Origin: Bacteroidetes bacterium 43-16
GTDB taxonomy: Bacteria; Bacteroidota; Bacteroidia; Chitinophagales; Chitinophagaceae
Direction: 5' to 3'
DNA: 64,000 bases
Assembly (NCBI GenBank): GCA_001897525.1
Contig: MKTB01000015.1
Location: forward strand, 1-64,000
Numbering within the stretch: the stretch's first letter is position 1; each line of letters opens with the position of its first letter. Positions 8,698-17,332 of the stretch are shown in pieces. Made by a program: the position numbers and the translations under genes. The notes beneath the pieces are model-generated. The model ran no database searches. It was given only the letters and a program-made list of their open reading frames with translations, and had not been told where the DNA came from.

Positions 8698-9363
8698 TTA
8701 TTGATTGATGAAAAAGCAGAATACCTCTTTGGGACCATGTACACCGGTCACCAGGGTTTTCTCAATATCTGCAGTACGGCTTGGTCCTGTATTTAAATTG
8801 ATCATCGATGGCATATTATTGACCCCGTATTTGTTTTGCATCATTTGCAAAGCAATATCTATATCGGGTACAATGTTATGGAGATAAACGACTGCAATAT
8901 GGACCGGGAAGTAGATAGGTGCCGTTCTCCCGTAATTCTGCCGGCTGCTGAACAGCAGGCTGCCGGTGCGTGCAATTGCGGCTTCGCAGTCGGTGATGCA
9001 GGCATCGGTATCTGCATGCCTGAAATTAATTTCCCGCACAAAGTTCAATCCCTGGTGGGTGAGCATACTCAACATTTCGGGCTTGGAACACACCACCTCT
9101 TTCCACTGCTTGGCTTCTGCCAGCAGGCGAAGCTGCAGGGCAAAATCAGTTTCATCATTACAGAATACAAACTGCCCACCCGATTGGGTGAACTCAAGCG
9201 CAAAGGTCTCTTCAATAGTATCTCTGCTCAGCGGCGCATACAAATTAGGGGCAGGTCCGCTTTCAATTTCCGGGAATGGCTTAGCCACAGATTCCTGTAC
9301 CAGCGCTTCCCTGATCCTGCGCAATATATTTTCTTTTGCCTTTGAAGTTTTAAATACTGTCAT
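8698..9363 (-). CDS. LUD-domain protein (LutC/YkgG-like)
   Basis: 221 residues from the ATG at 9363. The N-terminus (KAKENILRRIREAL) and the later 'ACITDCEAAIARTGSLLFSSRQ' and 'NTGPSRTADIEKTLVTGVHGP' segments are those of the LUD domain, as in LutC, a subunit of the three-component lactate oxidation complex. No lutA or lutB lies in the window, so a lactate role is not shown. A longer frame to a TTG at 9390 exists, but that TTG lies inside the -7 promoter element (9388-9395), which makes the ATG the better start. Probably transcribed with queA downstream. Confidence 0.85.
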   Translation of the reverse strand: MTVFKTSKAKENILRRIREALVQESVAKPFPEIESGPAPNLYAPLSRDTIEETFALEFTQSGGQFVFCNDETDFALQLRLLAEAKQWKEVVCSKPEMLSMLTHQGLNFVREINFRHADTDACITDCEAAIARTGSLLFSSRQNYGRTAPIYFPVHIAVVYLHNIVPDIDIALQMMQNKYGVNNMPSMINLNTGPSRTADIEKTLVTGVHGPKEVFCFFINQ

Positions 9364-9387
9364 GTGCTCTTTTCGATTCTCGTCCTG

Positions 9388-9395
9388 CAAAACTA
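9388..9395 (-). promoter_or_regulatory. -7 promoter element for LUD gene/queA
   Basis: On the minus strand TAGTTTTG matches TAnnTTTG, 25 bases before the ATG at 9363. It lies in the short gap after xerD and decides the start codon of the LUD gene. Confidence 0.6.
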
Positions 9396-9410
9396 CAGAT
9401 AAAATAGGTC

Positions 9411-10307
9411 TTAGTACCGGGGATGGAAATTTTTAAGGGTTTGCTGCAAAAATGTTTTATCCAGGTGGGTATAAATTTCGGTAGTGGTGATGCTCTGGTG
9501 GCCCAGCATTTCCTGGACGGCCCGCAGATCGGCACCATTTTCCACCAGGTGGGTGGCAAAACTATGCCTTAAGGTATGTGGATAGACATTTTTCTGAATA
9601 CCGGCTTGCGCCGCCAGCTTTTTGACGATCAGGAAGAACATAACACGGCTTAGTGCAGCGCCCCTTTTATTTAAGAACAGCATATCCTCCTGCCCTTTGA
9701 CGACAGGCATATGCACCCTTACGGTATCTTTATAGATATTAATATACTTCACCGCATCGTCTCCTATGGGCACGAGCCTTTCCTTATTGCCCTTCCCGAT
9801 CACCCTGATGTAGCCGACTTCTGAGTACAGGTTGGAGATCTTCAACTGTATCAGTTCCGATACCCTCAGGCCGCTGCTGTACATAGTTTCGAGCATGGCC
9901 AGGTTCCTTTGCCCGTCCGGCGTACTCCTGTCGATGGCAGCCAGCATCAGGTTTACCTCTTCGATACTGAGCACATCAGGAAGCTTACGCTGTAGCTTGG
10001 GCAATTCGAGGAACAAAGCCGGGCTTTGCTTGATCTCCTGCTCGAGGATCAAAAAGTTGAAAAATGACTTCAGGGAAGAGATCATCCTGGCCTGCGAGGC
10101 AGCAGCATACTCTTCCCCATTGATCAATTCGATAAAGGCCAGCAAGTGCGTTAATTCCAGCTCAGTAATACTTAAACCTTCATAGGTCTGCGACAGGAAC
10201 TGCGACAGGAAGCCTACATCATGCAGATAGGCCTGGACTGTATTTGCAGACAATGATTTTTCTAATTGCAAATAAGCCTTGTACCCGCGGATGAAATTAT
10301 CAAACAT
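9411..10307 (-). CDS. xerD: Site-specific tyrosine recombinase XerD/XerC
   Basis: 298 residues, the standard Xer length. An N-terminal SAM-like DNA-binding domain (about 1-88) precedes the catalytic domain. All active-site residues are visible: R148 (SGLRVSEL), K172 (IGKGNKERLVPI), H244 and R247 (HTLRHSFATHL), H270 (LGHQS) and the nucleophile Y279 (EIYTHL). Xer recombinases resolve chromosome dimers at dif. The xerC/xerD choice is not certain from sequence alone. Its ATG overlaps the stop of the MarR gene by one base (TAATG), implying translational coupling. No dif site was recognised here. Confidence 0.93.
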   Translation of the reverse strand: MFDNFIRGYKAYLQLEKSLSANTVQAYLHDVGFLSQFLSQTYEGLSITELELTHLLAFIELINGEEYAAASQARMISSLKSFFNFLILEQEIKQSPALFLELPKLQRKLPDVLSIEEVNLMLAAIDRSTPDGQRNLAMLETMYSSGLRVSELIQLKISNLYSEVGYIRVIGKGNKERLVPIGDDAVKYINIYKDTVRVHMPVVKGQEDMLFLNKRGAALSRVMFFLIVKKLAAQAGIQKNVYPHTLRHSFATHLVENGADLRAVQEMLGHQSITTTEIYTHLDKTFLQQTLKNFHPRY

Positions 10308-10762
10308 TATGACCTCATTTTATCCAAAAGGTTTCCCAGCAGCATGGTCTCATCTACACTAAGATTTTTACCGACAATCCTTTTCACGCTGCCATAGATC
10401 AATTCATGAAGCTCTTTCAGTTTTTCTAGCCCCACACTGGTAATATTGACCAAAACCACTCTGCGATCTGTATCGGAGCTTTCCTTGCTCAATAAACCTT
10501 TATCAACAAGCTTGTCGATAATCCGTGTGACATTAGAGGTCTGGTACAGCATTCTTTGCTGGATGGAGGCCACTGTCATAGGCGCTTTGTATCCTTTAAC
10601 GATACGCAGCACATTATACTGGGGATGAGAAAGCCCCCGCTGCTTGAGCGGATCAATCGTACTTTGCTCTAACCATATTCCCGAATACACAATATTAAGA
10701 TAGGTTCTATGATATTGATCTTCAATTGGCCGGGATGATTTAATAACTTCTTCTATGTCCAT
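10307..10762 (-). CDS. MarR-family transcriptional regulator
   Basis: 151 residues from the ATG at 10762. The winged-helix core is clear: 'LSHPQYNVLRIVKGY', the recognition region 'SNVTRIIDKLVDKGLLSKESSDTDRRVVLVNIT', and flanking helices for dimerisation. MarR proteins usually repress their own operon and respond to small phenolic ligands or oxidants. The stop overlaps the xerD start by one base, which would couple xerD translation to it. A longer frame begins at a TTG (10810), but the ATG lies closer to family starts. A -7 element precedes it at 10824-10831. Confidence 0.9.
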   Translation of the reverse strand: MDIEEVIKSSRPIEDQYHRTYLNIVYSGIWLEQSTIDPLKQRGLSHPQYNVLRIVKGYKAPMTVASIQQRMLYQTSNVTRIIDKLVDKGLLSKESSDTDRRVVLVNITSVGLEKLKELHELIYGSVKRIVGKNLSVDETMLLGNLLDKMRS

Positions 10763-10823
10763 ATAAACATATGATTTATTAAAATAAAATAAATAAGGTG
10801 TTTTTTTCAAGGTATCAATCGTA

Positions 10824-10831
10824 CAAAAATA
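10824..10831 (-). promoter_or_regulatory. -7 promoter element for marR-xerD
   Basis: On the minus strand TATTTTTG matches TAnnTTTG about 60 bases before the MarR ATG. The divergent yihY-type promoter is only about 20 bases away, so a MarR dimer bound here could affect both directions. Confidence 0.5.
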
Positions 10832-10852
10832 CCAATTTTCGGGCTAATAGCG

Positions 10853-10860
10853 TACTTTTG
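10853..10860 (+). promoter_or_regulatory. -7 promoter element for YihY-family gene
   Basis: TACTTTTG fits TAnnTTTG and ends only five bases before the ATG at 10866. The transcript would start at or next to the start codon, so the mRNA may be leaderless. Confidence 0.5.
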
Positions 10861-10865
10861 ACTAT

Positions 10866-11819
10866 ATGAAAGGCAAGCTTATTATTCAAAAGTTGAAAAC
10901 CTGTTTTGACATCCTGGTAAAAGCAGGGACCGGGTTCGCCGATGACAAAGCTCCTAAACTTAGTGCTGCCTTAGCTTACAATACGATCTTTTCATTACCG
11001 CCAATGCTCCTGCTCATTATTGTGGTGGGCGGAACCTTTTACGGAGAGCAGGCCATAACCGGGCAATTGTTCGGGGAATTAAAAGGATTTGTAGGGGCAG
11101 ACACGGCTTTCCAGATCCAGGAAGTGATGTCTAAAATAAACTTCCAGAAAAACTCAACGGTTGCCACCATCATCAGTGTTGTCATCCTGATTATGGGTGC
11201 TACGGGTATTTTTGTAGAGATACAGGATTCCCTGAACATGATCTGGGGGGTAAGGGCAAAAGCCAAAAAGGGCATCATTAAAATCCTGCTGAGCCGCCTG
11301 CTTTCCTTTACCATGATCATCGGCTTTGGCTTTTTACTGATCGTTTCGCTGATATTGAATGCCGTGATCCTCGGTTTCAGCGATTTTATTCTAAAACAGT
11401 TACCCTTTATCCCGGTCAATATGATCGGTTTTGTGAATACAGGCTTTACGTTTGTAGTATTGCTCGTACTCTTCATGGCGATCTTTAAAATGCTTCCTGA
11501 TGTAAAGATAAAGTGGCGGCAGGTATTACCGGGAGCTATAGTAACTACCCTGCTCTTCTTTTTCGGCAAGTACCTGATCGGTCTTTACATCAGCGGCAAT
11601 ACAATGGCCAGCTTATATGGCGCAGCAGGATCGGTTATTGTGCTGCTGCTATGGATCTATTTTTCTGCTTTTATTCTTTATTTCGGAGCAGAATTTACCA
11701 AGGCATATATTGAACATTTTGGCGGCAAAATAGCCCCCAATTCTTTTGCAGAATACACAGAAAAAATTCTTTTAAAAGAGTATTTAGATAAAGAAGCTGC
11801 TGCGCGAACAGCAGACTAA
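10866..11819 (+). CDS. YihY/virulence factor BrkB family membrane protein
   Basis: 317 residues, with about six membrane helices. The N-terminal 'DDKAPKLSAALAYNTIFSLPPMLLLII' is the family signature (usually 'AAALAYYTLFSLAPLL'). 'GATGIFVEIQDSLNMIWGVR' and the C-terminal 'YGAAGSVIVLLLWIYFSAFILYFGAEFT' are also diagnostic. The family was once misnamed ribonuclease BN; its transport or permeability role is not settled. The C-terminal tail is charged and cytosolic. The gene is followed after 13 bases by aroC, so it may head the aroC-ubiA-maf run. Confidence 0.9.
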   Translation: MKGKLIIQKLKTCFDILVKAGTGFADDKAPKLSAALAYNTIFSLPPMLLLIIVVGGTFYGEQAITGQLFGELKGFVGADTAFQIQEVMSKINFQKNSTVATIISVVILIMGATGIFVEIQDSLNMIWGVRAKAKKGIIKILLSRLLSFTMIIGFGFLLIVSLILNAVILGFSDFILKQLPFIPVNMIGFVNTGFTFVVLLVLFMAIFKMLPDVKIKWRQVLPGAIVTTLLFFFGKYLIGLYISGNTMASLYGAAGSVIVLLLWIYFSAFILYFGAEFTKAYIEHFGGKIAPNSFAEYTEKILLKEYLDKEAAARTAD

Positions 11820-11832
11820 ACATAACACACAA

Positions 11833-12828
11833 ATGAACAGTATTAATACAATTTTTAAAGTTCAGATCTTCGGGGAATCACATGGTGCAGGAGTAGGTGT
11901 TGTCCTGGACCATGTACCTCCCGGCATTCCCCTGAGCGATGAAGATTTCATCAGCGATATGAACCGCAGGAAAGGCGGACAAAAAGGTGGCACACCAAGG
12001 GTGGAAGCGGACATCCCGGAATTGAAGACCGGCGTATTTAAAGGTCACACGACCGGAGCACCGCTGATGATCTGGATTGCCAATGAAAATACCCGGAGCG
12101 GAGATTATGAGAAACAGCGTGATGTATTCCGTCCCGGGCATGCCGATTTTGTAGCCAATGTAAAATACCAGGGCTTTGAAGACTTTCGCGGTGGCGGCCA
12201 TTTCAGCGCAAGGCTCACGGCAGGACTGGTAGCGGCAGGCGTGATCGCTAAAAAAATATTGAGTACTTTTTCCTTTGAAGCAGCGGTGACAGAAGTTGCC
12301 GGGCTGACCGATCCTGAAAAAGGCCTGGAAAAAGCTATAGCTGCAAAAGACAGCGTAGGGGGTATTGTTTCCTGCACAATTACAGGTGTACCGGTAGGAT
12401 TAGGGGAGCCTTTCTGGGACAGCGTGGAAAGCAGGCTGGCACAGGCCATGTTTGCCATCCCGGCGGTAAAAGGCATCGAATTCGGTGCAGGTTTTGAAGC
12501 GGCAAGAATGTTTGGCACCGAGCATAATGACACTTACCTGGACCCTGGTGGCAATACGGTCAGCAATCATGCCGGAGGGGTGCTCGGAGGCATCAGTAAC
12601 GGCAATCCTATTATCTTTAAGCTTGCCATCAAACCTACGGCTTCCACGCCTAAAAACCAGCAGACCTATAACCATGCAAGCGGAGCAGTCGAAGACTTTT
12701 CGGTAAAAGGCCGACATGACCTCTGTGTCGCGCTGCGCGCCCCGGTGATCGTGGAGGCGATGGCAGCTTTGGTGATCACAGACTTATATTTCTTAGCTCA
12801 ATCCAGGAGAGGACCGACAGCAATTTAA
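11833..12828 (+). CDS. aroC: Chorismate synthase
   Basis: 331 residues. It eliminates phosphate from 5-enolpyruvylshikimate-3-phosphate to form chorismate, using reduced FMN as cofactor. Family signatures are present: 'FGESHGAGVGVVLDHVPPG' at the N-terminus, 'RPGHADF', 'RGGGHFSARLTA' and 'GRHDLCVALRAPVIVEAMAAL'. In the last one Leu stands where many homologues have Pro (GRHDPC). It is a little shorter than the E. coli protein (361), mainly at the C-terminus. Chorismate made here could feed PabB, encoded 3 kb further on. Confidence 0.95.
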   Translation: MNSINTIFKVQIFGESHGAGVGVVLDHVPPGIPLSDEDFISDMNRRKGGQKGGTPRVEADIPELKTGVFKGHTTGAPLMIWIANENTRSGDYEKQRDVFRPGHADFVANVKYQGFEDFRGGGHFSARLTAGLVAAGVIAKKILSTFSFEAAVTEVAGLTDPEKGLEKAIAAKDSVGGIVSCTITGVPVGLGEPFWDSVESRLAQAMFAIPAVKGIEFGAGFEAARMFGTEHNDTYLDPGGNTVSNHAGGVLGGISNGNPIIFKLAIKPTASTPKNQQTYNHASGAVEDFSVKGRHDLCVALRAPVIVEAMAALVITDLYFLAQSRRGPTAI

Positions 12829-12833
12829 CCCAT

Positions 12834-13796
12834 ATGAATTTTAAAGACCTAGCGCGCATTTTACGTATTTCCAACTTATTGATCATTATAGCCACCCAGC
12901 TTTTATGCTGGTTTTTCCTCATAAGGCCATTAAGCAATTTTACGGCAACACCTTTATTCCTGGACTTCCCCCATGCCTTATTGCTGTCTATAGCTACCGC
13001 TTTGATCGCCGGGGCCGGGTACATTATCAATGATTATTTCGATGTAAAAATAGATGCCATTAACCGGCCTAACAAATCGCTGATCGGCAAAGACATTAAT
13101 CCCAGGACAGCCATCTTGTTTCATACCTGCTGCAATGTGATCGGCCTGGCCATCTGCGCCTACCTGGCCTACCAGCTACAGATTAAATCTGTTTTATTGC
13201 TGCCGGTAGCTTGTACGATATTACTGTGGTTTTATTCCACGCATTTCAAGAGACAGTTTATTATAGGCAATGTGATCGTTTCTTTACTCACTGCCCTGTC
13301 TATACTGATCCTATTGACTTATGAGCCTGCAGCATGGCCCCTGATCAAGCAGCCGTTCCTGGAAAATGCACAAGGGCAGATCAGGCTGAACCCGACCTGG
13401 ATCCTGATGACTTATAGCGGATTTGCTTTTTTACTGAACTGGATCAGGGAGATCATTAAAGACCTGGAAGATTTTAAAGGAGATGCGGAAGATGGCTGCA
13501 TCACGATGCCGATCAAGATAGGTATCCAGAAAACCGTCTGGTTTGTACAAGGCTTGCTGGTGCTGTCTATAATAGCACTTGCTTTTGCGGTGTATGAGCT
13601 GTTCCTTAAATCCTGGATCATCCCGGGTATTTATATGCTGGCAGCACTCATCCTGCCCCTGGTCTATACTTTAGTTAAAATCCATACTTCTGTCCGGCAG
13701 GAACATTTTGCGAAATACAGCAAAATGCTTAAATTCATTATGATCTTCGGTATCCTCACCCTGGTTATTTTTTACTTTTACCAGCTTGCTCTTTAA
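12834..13796 (+). CDS. UbiA-family prenyltransferase
   Basis: 320 residues and about nine membrane helices. The two Asp-rich motifs of the UbiA superfamily are visible: 'NDYFDVKIDAINRP' (about residues 63-76) and 'IKDLEDFKGDAEDG'. These bind the prenyl diphosphate through Mg2+. The acceptor is not determined by sequence; Bacteroidota homologues are often named geranylgeranylglycerol-phosphate geranylgeranyltransferase-like. It starts six bases after aroC and ends ten bases before maf, so all three are likely one transcript. Confidence 0.9.
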   Translation: MNFKDLARILRISNLLIIIATQLLCWFFLIRPLSNFTATPLFLDFPHALLLSIATALIAGAGYIINDYFDVKIDAINRPNKSLIGKDINPRTAILFHTCCNVIGLAICAYLAYQLQIKSVLLLPVACTILLWFYSTHFKRQFIIGNVIVSLLTALSILILLTYEPAAWPLIKQPFLENAQGQIRLNPTWILMTYSGFAFLLNWIREIIKDLEDFKGDAEDGCITMPIKIGIQKTVWFVQGLLVLSIIALAFAVYELFLKSWIIPGIYMLAALILPLVYTLVKIHTSVRQEHFAKYSKMLKFIMIFGILTLVIFYFYQLAL

Positions 13797-13805
13797 ACTT
13801 ATTTT

Positions 13806-14399
13806 ATGAAACTTATACTGGCCTCGCAATCGCCAAGACGTAAACAACTGTTGCAGGATGCTGCGCTTAACTTTGAATTGGTGATCGTACCTACGGACGA
13901 ATCTTATCCTGATGAGCTCAAGCGTGCCCTGGTCCCGGAGTTTATTGCTGAAGAGAAAGCACTGGCCGTCTACCGGCATATGGAAGCTGCAGGCACGCTA
14001 AGTGCAGAAACGGTGATCCTGGCTGCCGACACGATCGTACTGCTGCAAGAGCAGGTGATCGGCAAACCTAAAGACGCGGCTGATGCCAAACAGATCCTTC
14101 GCTCGCTTTCGGGACAGACCCATGAAGTGATCACAGGTGTCTGCATTATGAATACGGCAAAAAAAGAAGTATTTCATAGCCTCACGAAAGTGTGCTTTAA
14201 TGAAATCACGGATGAACAGATTGACTATTACATCAGCCATTACAAACCTTTTGATAAGGCCGGGGCTTATGCCATCCAGGAATGGATCGGCCTGGTGGGC
14301 ATCTCGGGCATAGAAGGCGACCTCTACAATGTGATCGGGCTTCCGGTAAATAAAGTGGTGAAGGTACTGGACCGCTTTTCTTCTGCTCCAAAAGTTTAA
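13806..14399 (+). CDS. maf: Maf-family nucleoside triphosphate pyrophosphatase
   Basis: 197 residues. Maf proteins hydrolyse dTTP/UTP or modified nucleotides to monophosphate and pyrophosphate and protect against their incorporation. Hallmarks are the N-terminal 'LILASQSPRRKQLLQDA' phosphate-binding loop, 'AADTIVLL' with the catalytic Asp, 'IGKPKDAADAKQILRSLSGQTHEVITGV' and the C-terminal 'YAIQEWIGLVGISGIEGDLYNVIGLP'. The last base triplet of the gene overlaps the -7 element of the next gene (14397-14404). Confidence 0.95.
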   Translation: MKLILASQSPRRKQLLQDAALNFELVIVPTDESYPDELKRALVPEFIAEEKALAVYRHMEAAGTLSAETVILAADTIVLLQEQVIGKPKDAADAKQILRSLSGQTHEVITGVCIMNTAKKEVFHSLTKVCFNEITDEQIDYYISHYKPFDKAGAYAIQEWIGLVGISGIEGDLYNVIGLPVNKVVKVLDRFSSAPKV

Positions 14400-14404
14400 A
14401 TTTG
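14397..14404 (+). promoter_or_regulatory. -7 promoter element for the ketoacyl synthase gene
   Basis: TAAATTTG matches TAnnTTTG, and its first three bases are the maf stop codon. It lies 24 bases before the ATG at 14428. Confidence 0.5.
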
Positions 14405-14427
14405 CACAGGGTACAAAAATTTCAACC

Positions 14428-15630
14428 ATGAACAAAGTTTCGGCGGCATACATCACGGGAATAGGGATTATTTCAGCCATAGGCAATAATGTGGCAGAAA
14501 ACCTGGCGGCTTTAGTGGCCATGCAGGCGGGCATAGGACCGGCAGCCTTACTCCGGAGCATTCATGATTTACCGGTAGGTGAGGTGAAGCTCAGCAATGA
14601 GGCCTTAGCCGCTAAAAGCAATGCATTAAGCACGTTTCCGCGTACGGCATTACTGAGCATTACGGCCGCCCGGGAAGCCTTCAGTGCTTTCGAGGGCAAA
14701 ACAAAGGGCTACCGTATCGGGCTGATATCGGCCAATACGGTAGGTGGCATGGACCTTACGGAACAGGAGTATCCTAAAATAAAATCCAGGGAAAAGGTTG
14801 CTGCGCGAAACATCAGGTATCATGAAAGCGGCAGCATTACCGAGCTGACGGCAGCGGCTTTAAAACTGGAAGATTGCTGGACAACAACCATCAGCACTGC
14901 TTGTTCCTCCTCGGCCAATACGATCATGATGGGCGCGCAGCTGATCGAGCAGGGCAAGATGGATATTGTGATCGCAGGAGGTGCCGACAGTTTATCTAAA
15001 TTTACCTTGAATGGTTTCAATTCGTTAATGATTCTGGATAAAACATTGTGCCAGCCTTTTGATGAACATCGTCGTGGCTTAAACCTGGGAGAAGGTGCGG
15101 CATATGTGGTATTGATGAACGAACAAACGGCCAAAAGCCTGAAAGCAGCGCCAATGGCTGTTGTGAGCGGGTATGCCAATGCCAATGATGCACATCACCA
15201 GACGGCTTCTTCGCCTGAAGGGACCGGTAATCAACTGGCCATGAACCATGCGATCCGCCAGGCGGGCATCCTCCCCGGGCAGATAGACTATATAAATCTC
15301 CACGGCACCGGTACGAGCAACAATGACAGCTCGGAAGGTATTGCAATAGAAAAAGTATTTGGAACGCAGCAGGTACCGGAAGCCAGCTCTACAAAATGCT
15401 ACACCGGCCACACTTTAGGTGCTGCAGGTGCTATTGAAGCGGTATTCTCTGTACTCGCTATCCGTGAGCAGAAAGCCTGGGCACACCTGAGGCTGGAAGA
15501 AGCGATCAGGGAGCTCAAGTGGCAACCGAATACCTCAATAGTTGACAAAGAAATACAGCATGTATTGTCCAACTCTTTTGGTTTTGGCGGTAATTGCTCT
15601 GCGTTGGTGATTTCTAAGGCCGGTCGTTAA
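14428..15630 (+). CDS. Beta-ketoacyl-ACP synthase (KAS II/FabF-like)
   Basis: 400 residues in the thiolase-fold ketosynthase family. The Cys-His-His triad is complete: C159 in 'STACSSSANT', H292 in 'LHGTGTSNND' and H328 in 'KCYTGHTLGAAGA'. The C-terminal 'SNSFGFGGNCSALV' is standard. It condenses malonyl-ACP with an acyl-ACP. It is clearly diverged from a housekeeping FabF (short spacing loops, no acpP or fabG beside it), so it may serve a secondary lipid or aryl-polyene-like pathway; that is inference. Its 3' end overlaps the convergent pabB by 17 bases. Confidence 0.85.
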   Translation: MNKVSAAYITGIGIISAIGNNVAENLAALVAMQAGIGPAALLRSIHDLPVGEVKLSNEALAAKSNALSTFPRTALLSITAAREAFSAFEGKTKGYRIGLISANTVGGMDLTEQEYPKIKSREKVAARNIRYHESGSITELTAAALKLEDCWTTTISTACSSSANTIMMGAQLIEQGKMDIVIAGGADSLSKFTLNGFNSLMILDKTLCQPFDEHRRGLNLGEGAAYVVLMNEQTAKSLKAAPMAVVSGYANANDAHHQTASSPEGTGNQLAMNHAIRQAGILPGQIDYINLHGTGTSNNDSSEGIAIEKVFGTQQVPEASSTKCYTGHTLGAAGAIEAVFSVLAIREQKAWAHLRLEEAIRELKWQPNTSIVDKEIQHVLSNSFGFGGNCSALVISKAGR

Positions 15631-16897
15631 ATATAGCCTCCAGGGCCTGGGCTTTCAGCCAGACTTCTGCCCATTCTTTTTCTGGATCGCTGTCAATCGT
15701 GATGGCACCACCGGTATGGTAAGACAATTCTTTAGTTTGTGCATGATACAACAGAGTCCTGATCACTACATTGAAGTCGAAGTCACCTGCAGGATTGCTG
15801 TAACCGATGCAACCGGCATATAGCTCGCGCTTGCTCTGCTCCAGGTCTTCGATCAGTTCCATAACGATCTTTTTGGGTGCGCCCGTCATACTTCCCATGG
15901 GGAAAGCGTTCAGGAGGGCTGTAAAAGGGGGTACTTCTTTTCTTAGATCTCCTTCGACAGAAGAGATCATGGTATGCAGGGTGGGAAATGTGTAGACTTC
16001 AAATAACTCGGGCACCCTTACAGAGCCTGTTTCACAGGATTTTGCCAGGTCATTGCGCATCAGGTCGGCGATCATCACGTTCTCTGCCCGTTCTTTTTCA
16101 TCTGCCTTCAATTGTATTTTCAATTGTGCATCTTCTGCTGCATTTTTTGAACGCCTGATGGTCCCTTTCATGGGCTGGGCCAGTAAGCGCCGGCCATCTT
16201 TTGCCATAAACCGCTCGGGGCTGGAGCTTAATGCATAAAAATCGCCGGAGCGATACATACAGGCAAAGGGAGCGGGGTTCACCTGGTTCAGTTTTGCAAA
16301 ACAACCAAAGGGGTCCAGCTCTGTTTGAGAAGCTACAGCACCTACACATAAGTTCAGTTCATAACAGTCGCCTTTACGGATGTGCTCTTTCACCGTTTTT
16401 ACGCTTTCTATGTATTGCGCTTTGTCCCATAACCTGTTGAAACGGGGTTTGCCCGATGATTCAAAATCAATACGGGCTTCACTATCCAGGATTTGCCGGA
16501 AGATTATTTCCGGGCTTAATGCATTGCTTTCAATATGCAGTTCTGTACTGCGATAGGGCAGGTACAGAACGATCTCCGGTTTGAAAAACTGGAGGGCTTC
16601 ATTATGAAACCAGGCGATATGTTCGCTCTTAAGGTCTTGATAAAGCCGGTTTTTAAAGTCATAATTGATATGCCCGAACAGCCATTCTTTCCCGAAAGCT
16701 GCCGTTATTGCTTCCGGATCGCTGTAGATCTGCTGCACACCGGCCCCTACCAGCAGCTCATACCGGTTAAAAAGGTTCTGGTATTGGTTGTTATCCAAAT
16801 ACGCAAAAATGCCGAACTGTCTTAACCAGTTCAGCATTTTTATTTTCAGCCGCGGCAGATCATCGCAGCTTATCTCAAATTTTTGAATCAACTTCAA
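15614..16897 (-). CDS. pabB: Aminodeoxychorismate synthase component I
   Basis: 427 residues. PabB-type enzymes aminate chorismate to 4-amino-4-deoxychorismate for folate. Chorismate-binding signatures are present: 'KEHIRKGDCYELNLCVG', 'SSSPERFM', 'PMKGTIRR', 'VMIADLMRNDLAKSC', 'FPMGSMTGAPK' and 'GCIGY'. TrpE is the alternative; the absence of trp genes and the N-terminal 'FGIFAYLDN' favour PabB. The start is a TTG at 16897, 15 bases after the upstream gene; an internal ATG at 16837 is possible. No pabA or pabC is adjacent. Confidence 0.87.
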   Translation of the reverse strand: MKLIQKFEISCDDLPRLKIKMLNWLRQFGIFAYLDNNQYQNLFNRYELLVGAGVQQIYSDPEAITAAFGKEWLFGHINYDFKNRLYQDLKSEHIAWFHNEALQFFKPEIVLYLPYRSTELHIESNALSPEIIFRQILDSEARIDFESSGKPRFNRLWDKAQYIESVKTVKEHIRKGDCYELNLCVGAVASQTELDPFGCFAKLNQVNPAPFACMYRSGDFYALSSSPERFMAKDGRRLLAQPMKGTIRRSKNAAEDAQLKIQLKADEKERAENVMIADLMRNDLAKSCETGSVRVPELFEVYTFPTLHTMISSVEGDLRKEVPPFTALLNAFPMGSMTGAPKKIVMELIEDLEQSKRELYAGCIGYSNPAGDFDFNVVIRTLLYHAQTKELSYHTGGAITIDSDPEKEWAEVWLKAQALEAIFNDRP

Positions 16898-16912
16898 AAC
16901 GAGGGGATAACA

Positions 16913-17332
16913 TTAAAAATCATCATCATCAAAATCGTCGAAATCGTCGTTTAAGAAGTCGAGGTCTTCGTCGAAATCATCAAAATCGTCGTCTTTAGAA
17001 GAGGATTTCTTTTTACCCGCAGATTTTTTAGATTTTGGCATTTCAAATTCTTCAAAATCGGGATCGGTAAATTCATCTTCTTCTTTGTAAAAATCATCTT
17101 CTTCACTTTCATCATCATCATCCTCATCGTCGTCATCATCACTTGACTTCTTTTTAGATGCAGATTTGGCGGCTACTTTTTTCTTTGGAGTCTCGTCCAA
17201 TTCGTCTTCTTCCAAATCATCATCTTCTTCTACTTTTTTAGAGGAAGCGGCTTTTTTTGTAGCAGTCTTTTTAGGTGCTGCTGCCTTTTTAGAAGCTCCG
17301 TTCTTTCCAGAATTAGAATTGCTTGTGGTCAT
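16913..17332 (-). CDS. Lys/Ala-rich and acidic disordered protein
   Basis: 139 residues, no known enzymatic domain. The N-terminal half is Lys/Ala/Pro/Thr/Ser-rich (KKAAAPKKTATKKAASSKK), like histone H1 or bacterial HC1-type tails. The second half is a run of Asp and Glu, ending DFDDFDDDDF, interrupted by another Lys/Ser block at about 100-114. The whole chain is predicted disordered and has opposite charges in blocks. Such proteins can act as nucleic-acid or chaperone-like polyelectrolytes. It has a good ATG and is followed by pabB after 15 bases. The function is unknown. Confidence 0.7.
   Translation of the reverse strand: MTTSNSNSGKNGASKKAAAPKKTATKKAASSKKVEEDDDLEEDELDETPKKKVAAKSASKKKSSDDDDDEDDDDESEEDDFYKEEDEFTDPDFEEFEMPKSKKSAGKKKSSSKDDDFDDFDEDLDFLNDDFDDFDDDDF

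Noticed and set aside
9364-9390. N-terminal extension of the LUD protein from a TTG
   Set aside because: The TTG lies inside the -7 promoter element, so it would not be transcribed as a start codon.
16951-17142. Second frame in the acidic-protein gene (Met/Lys-rich)
   Set aside because: A frame shadow of the GAT/GAA repeats; the protein in the main frame has the better start.
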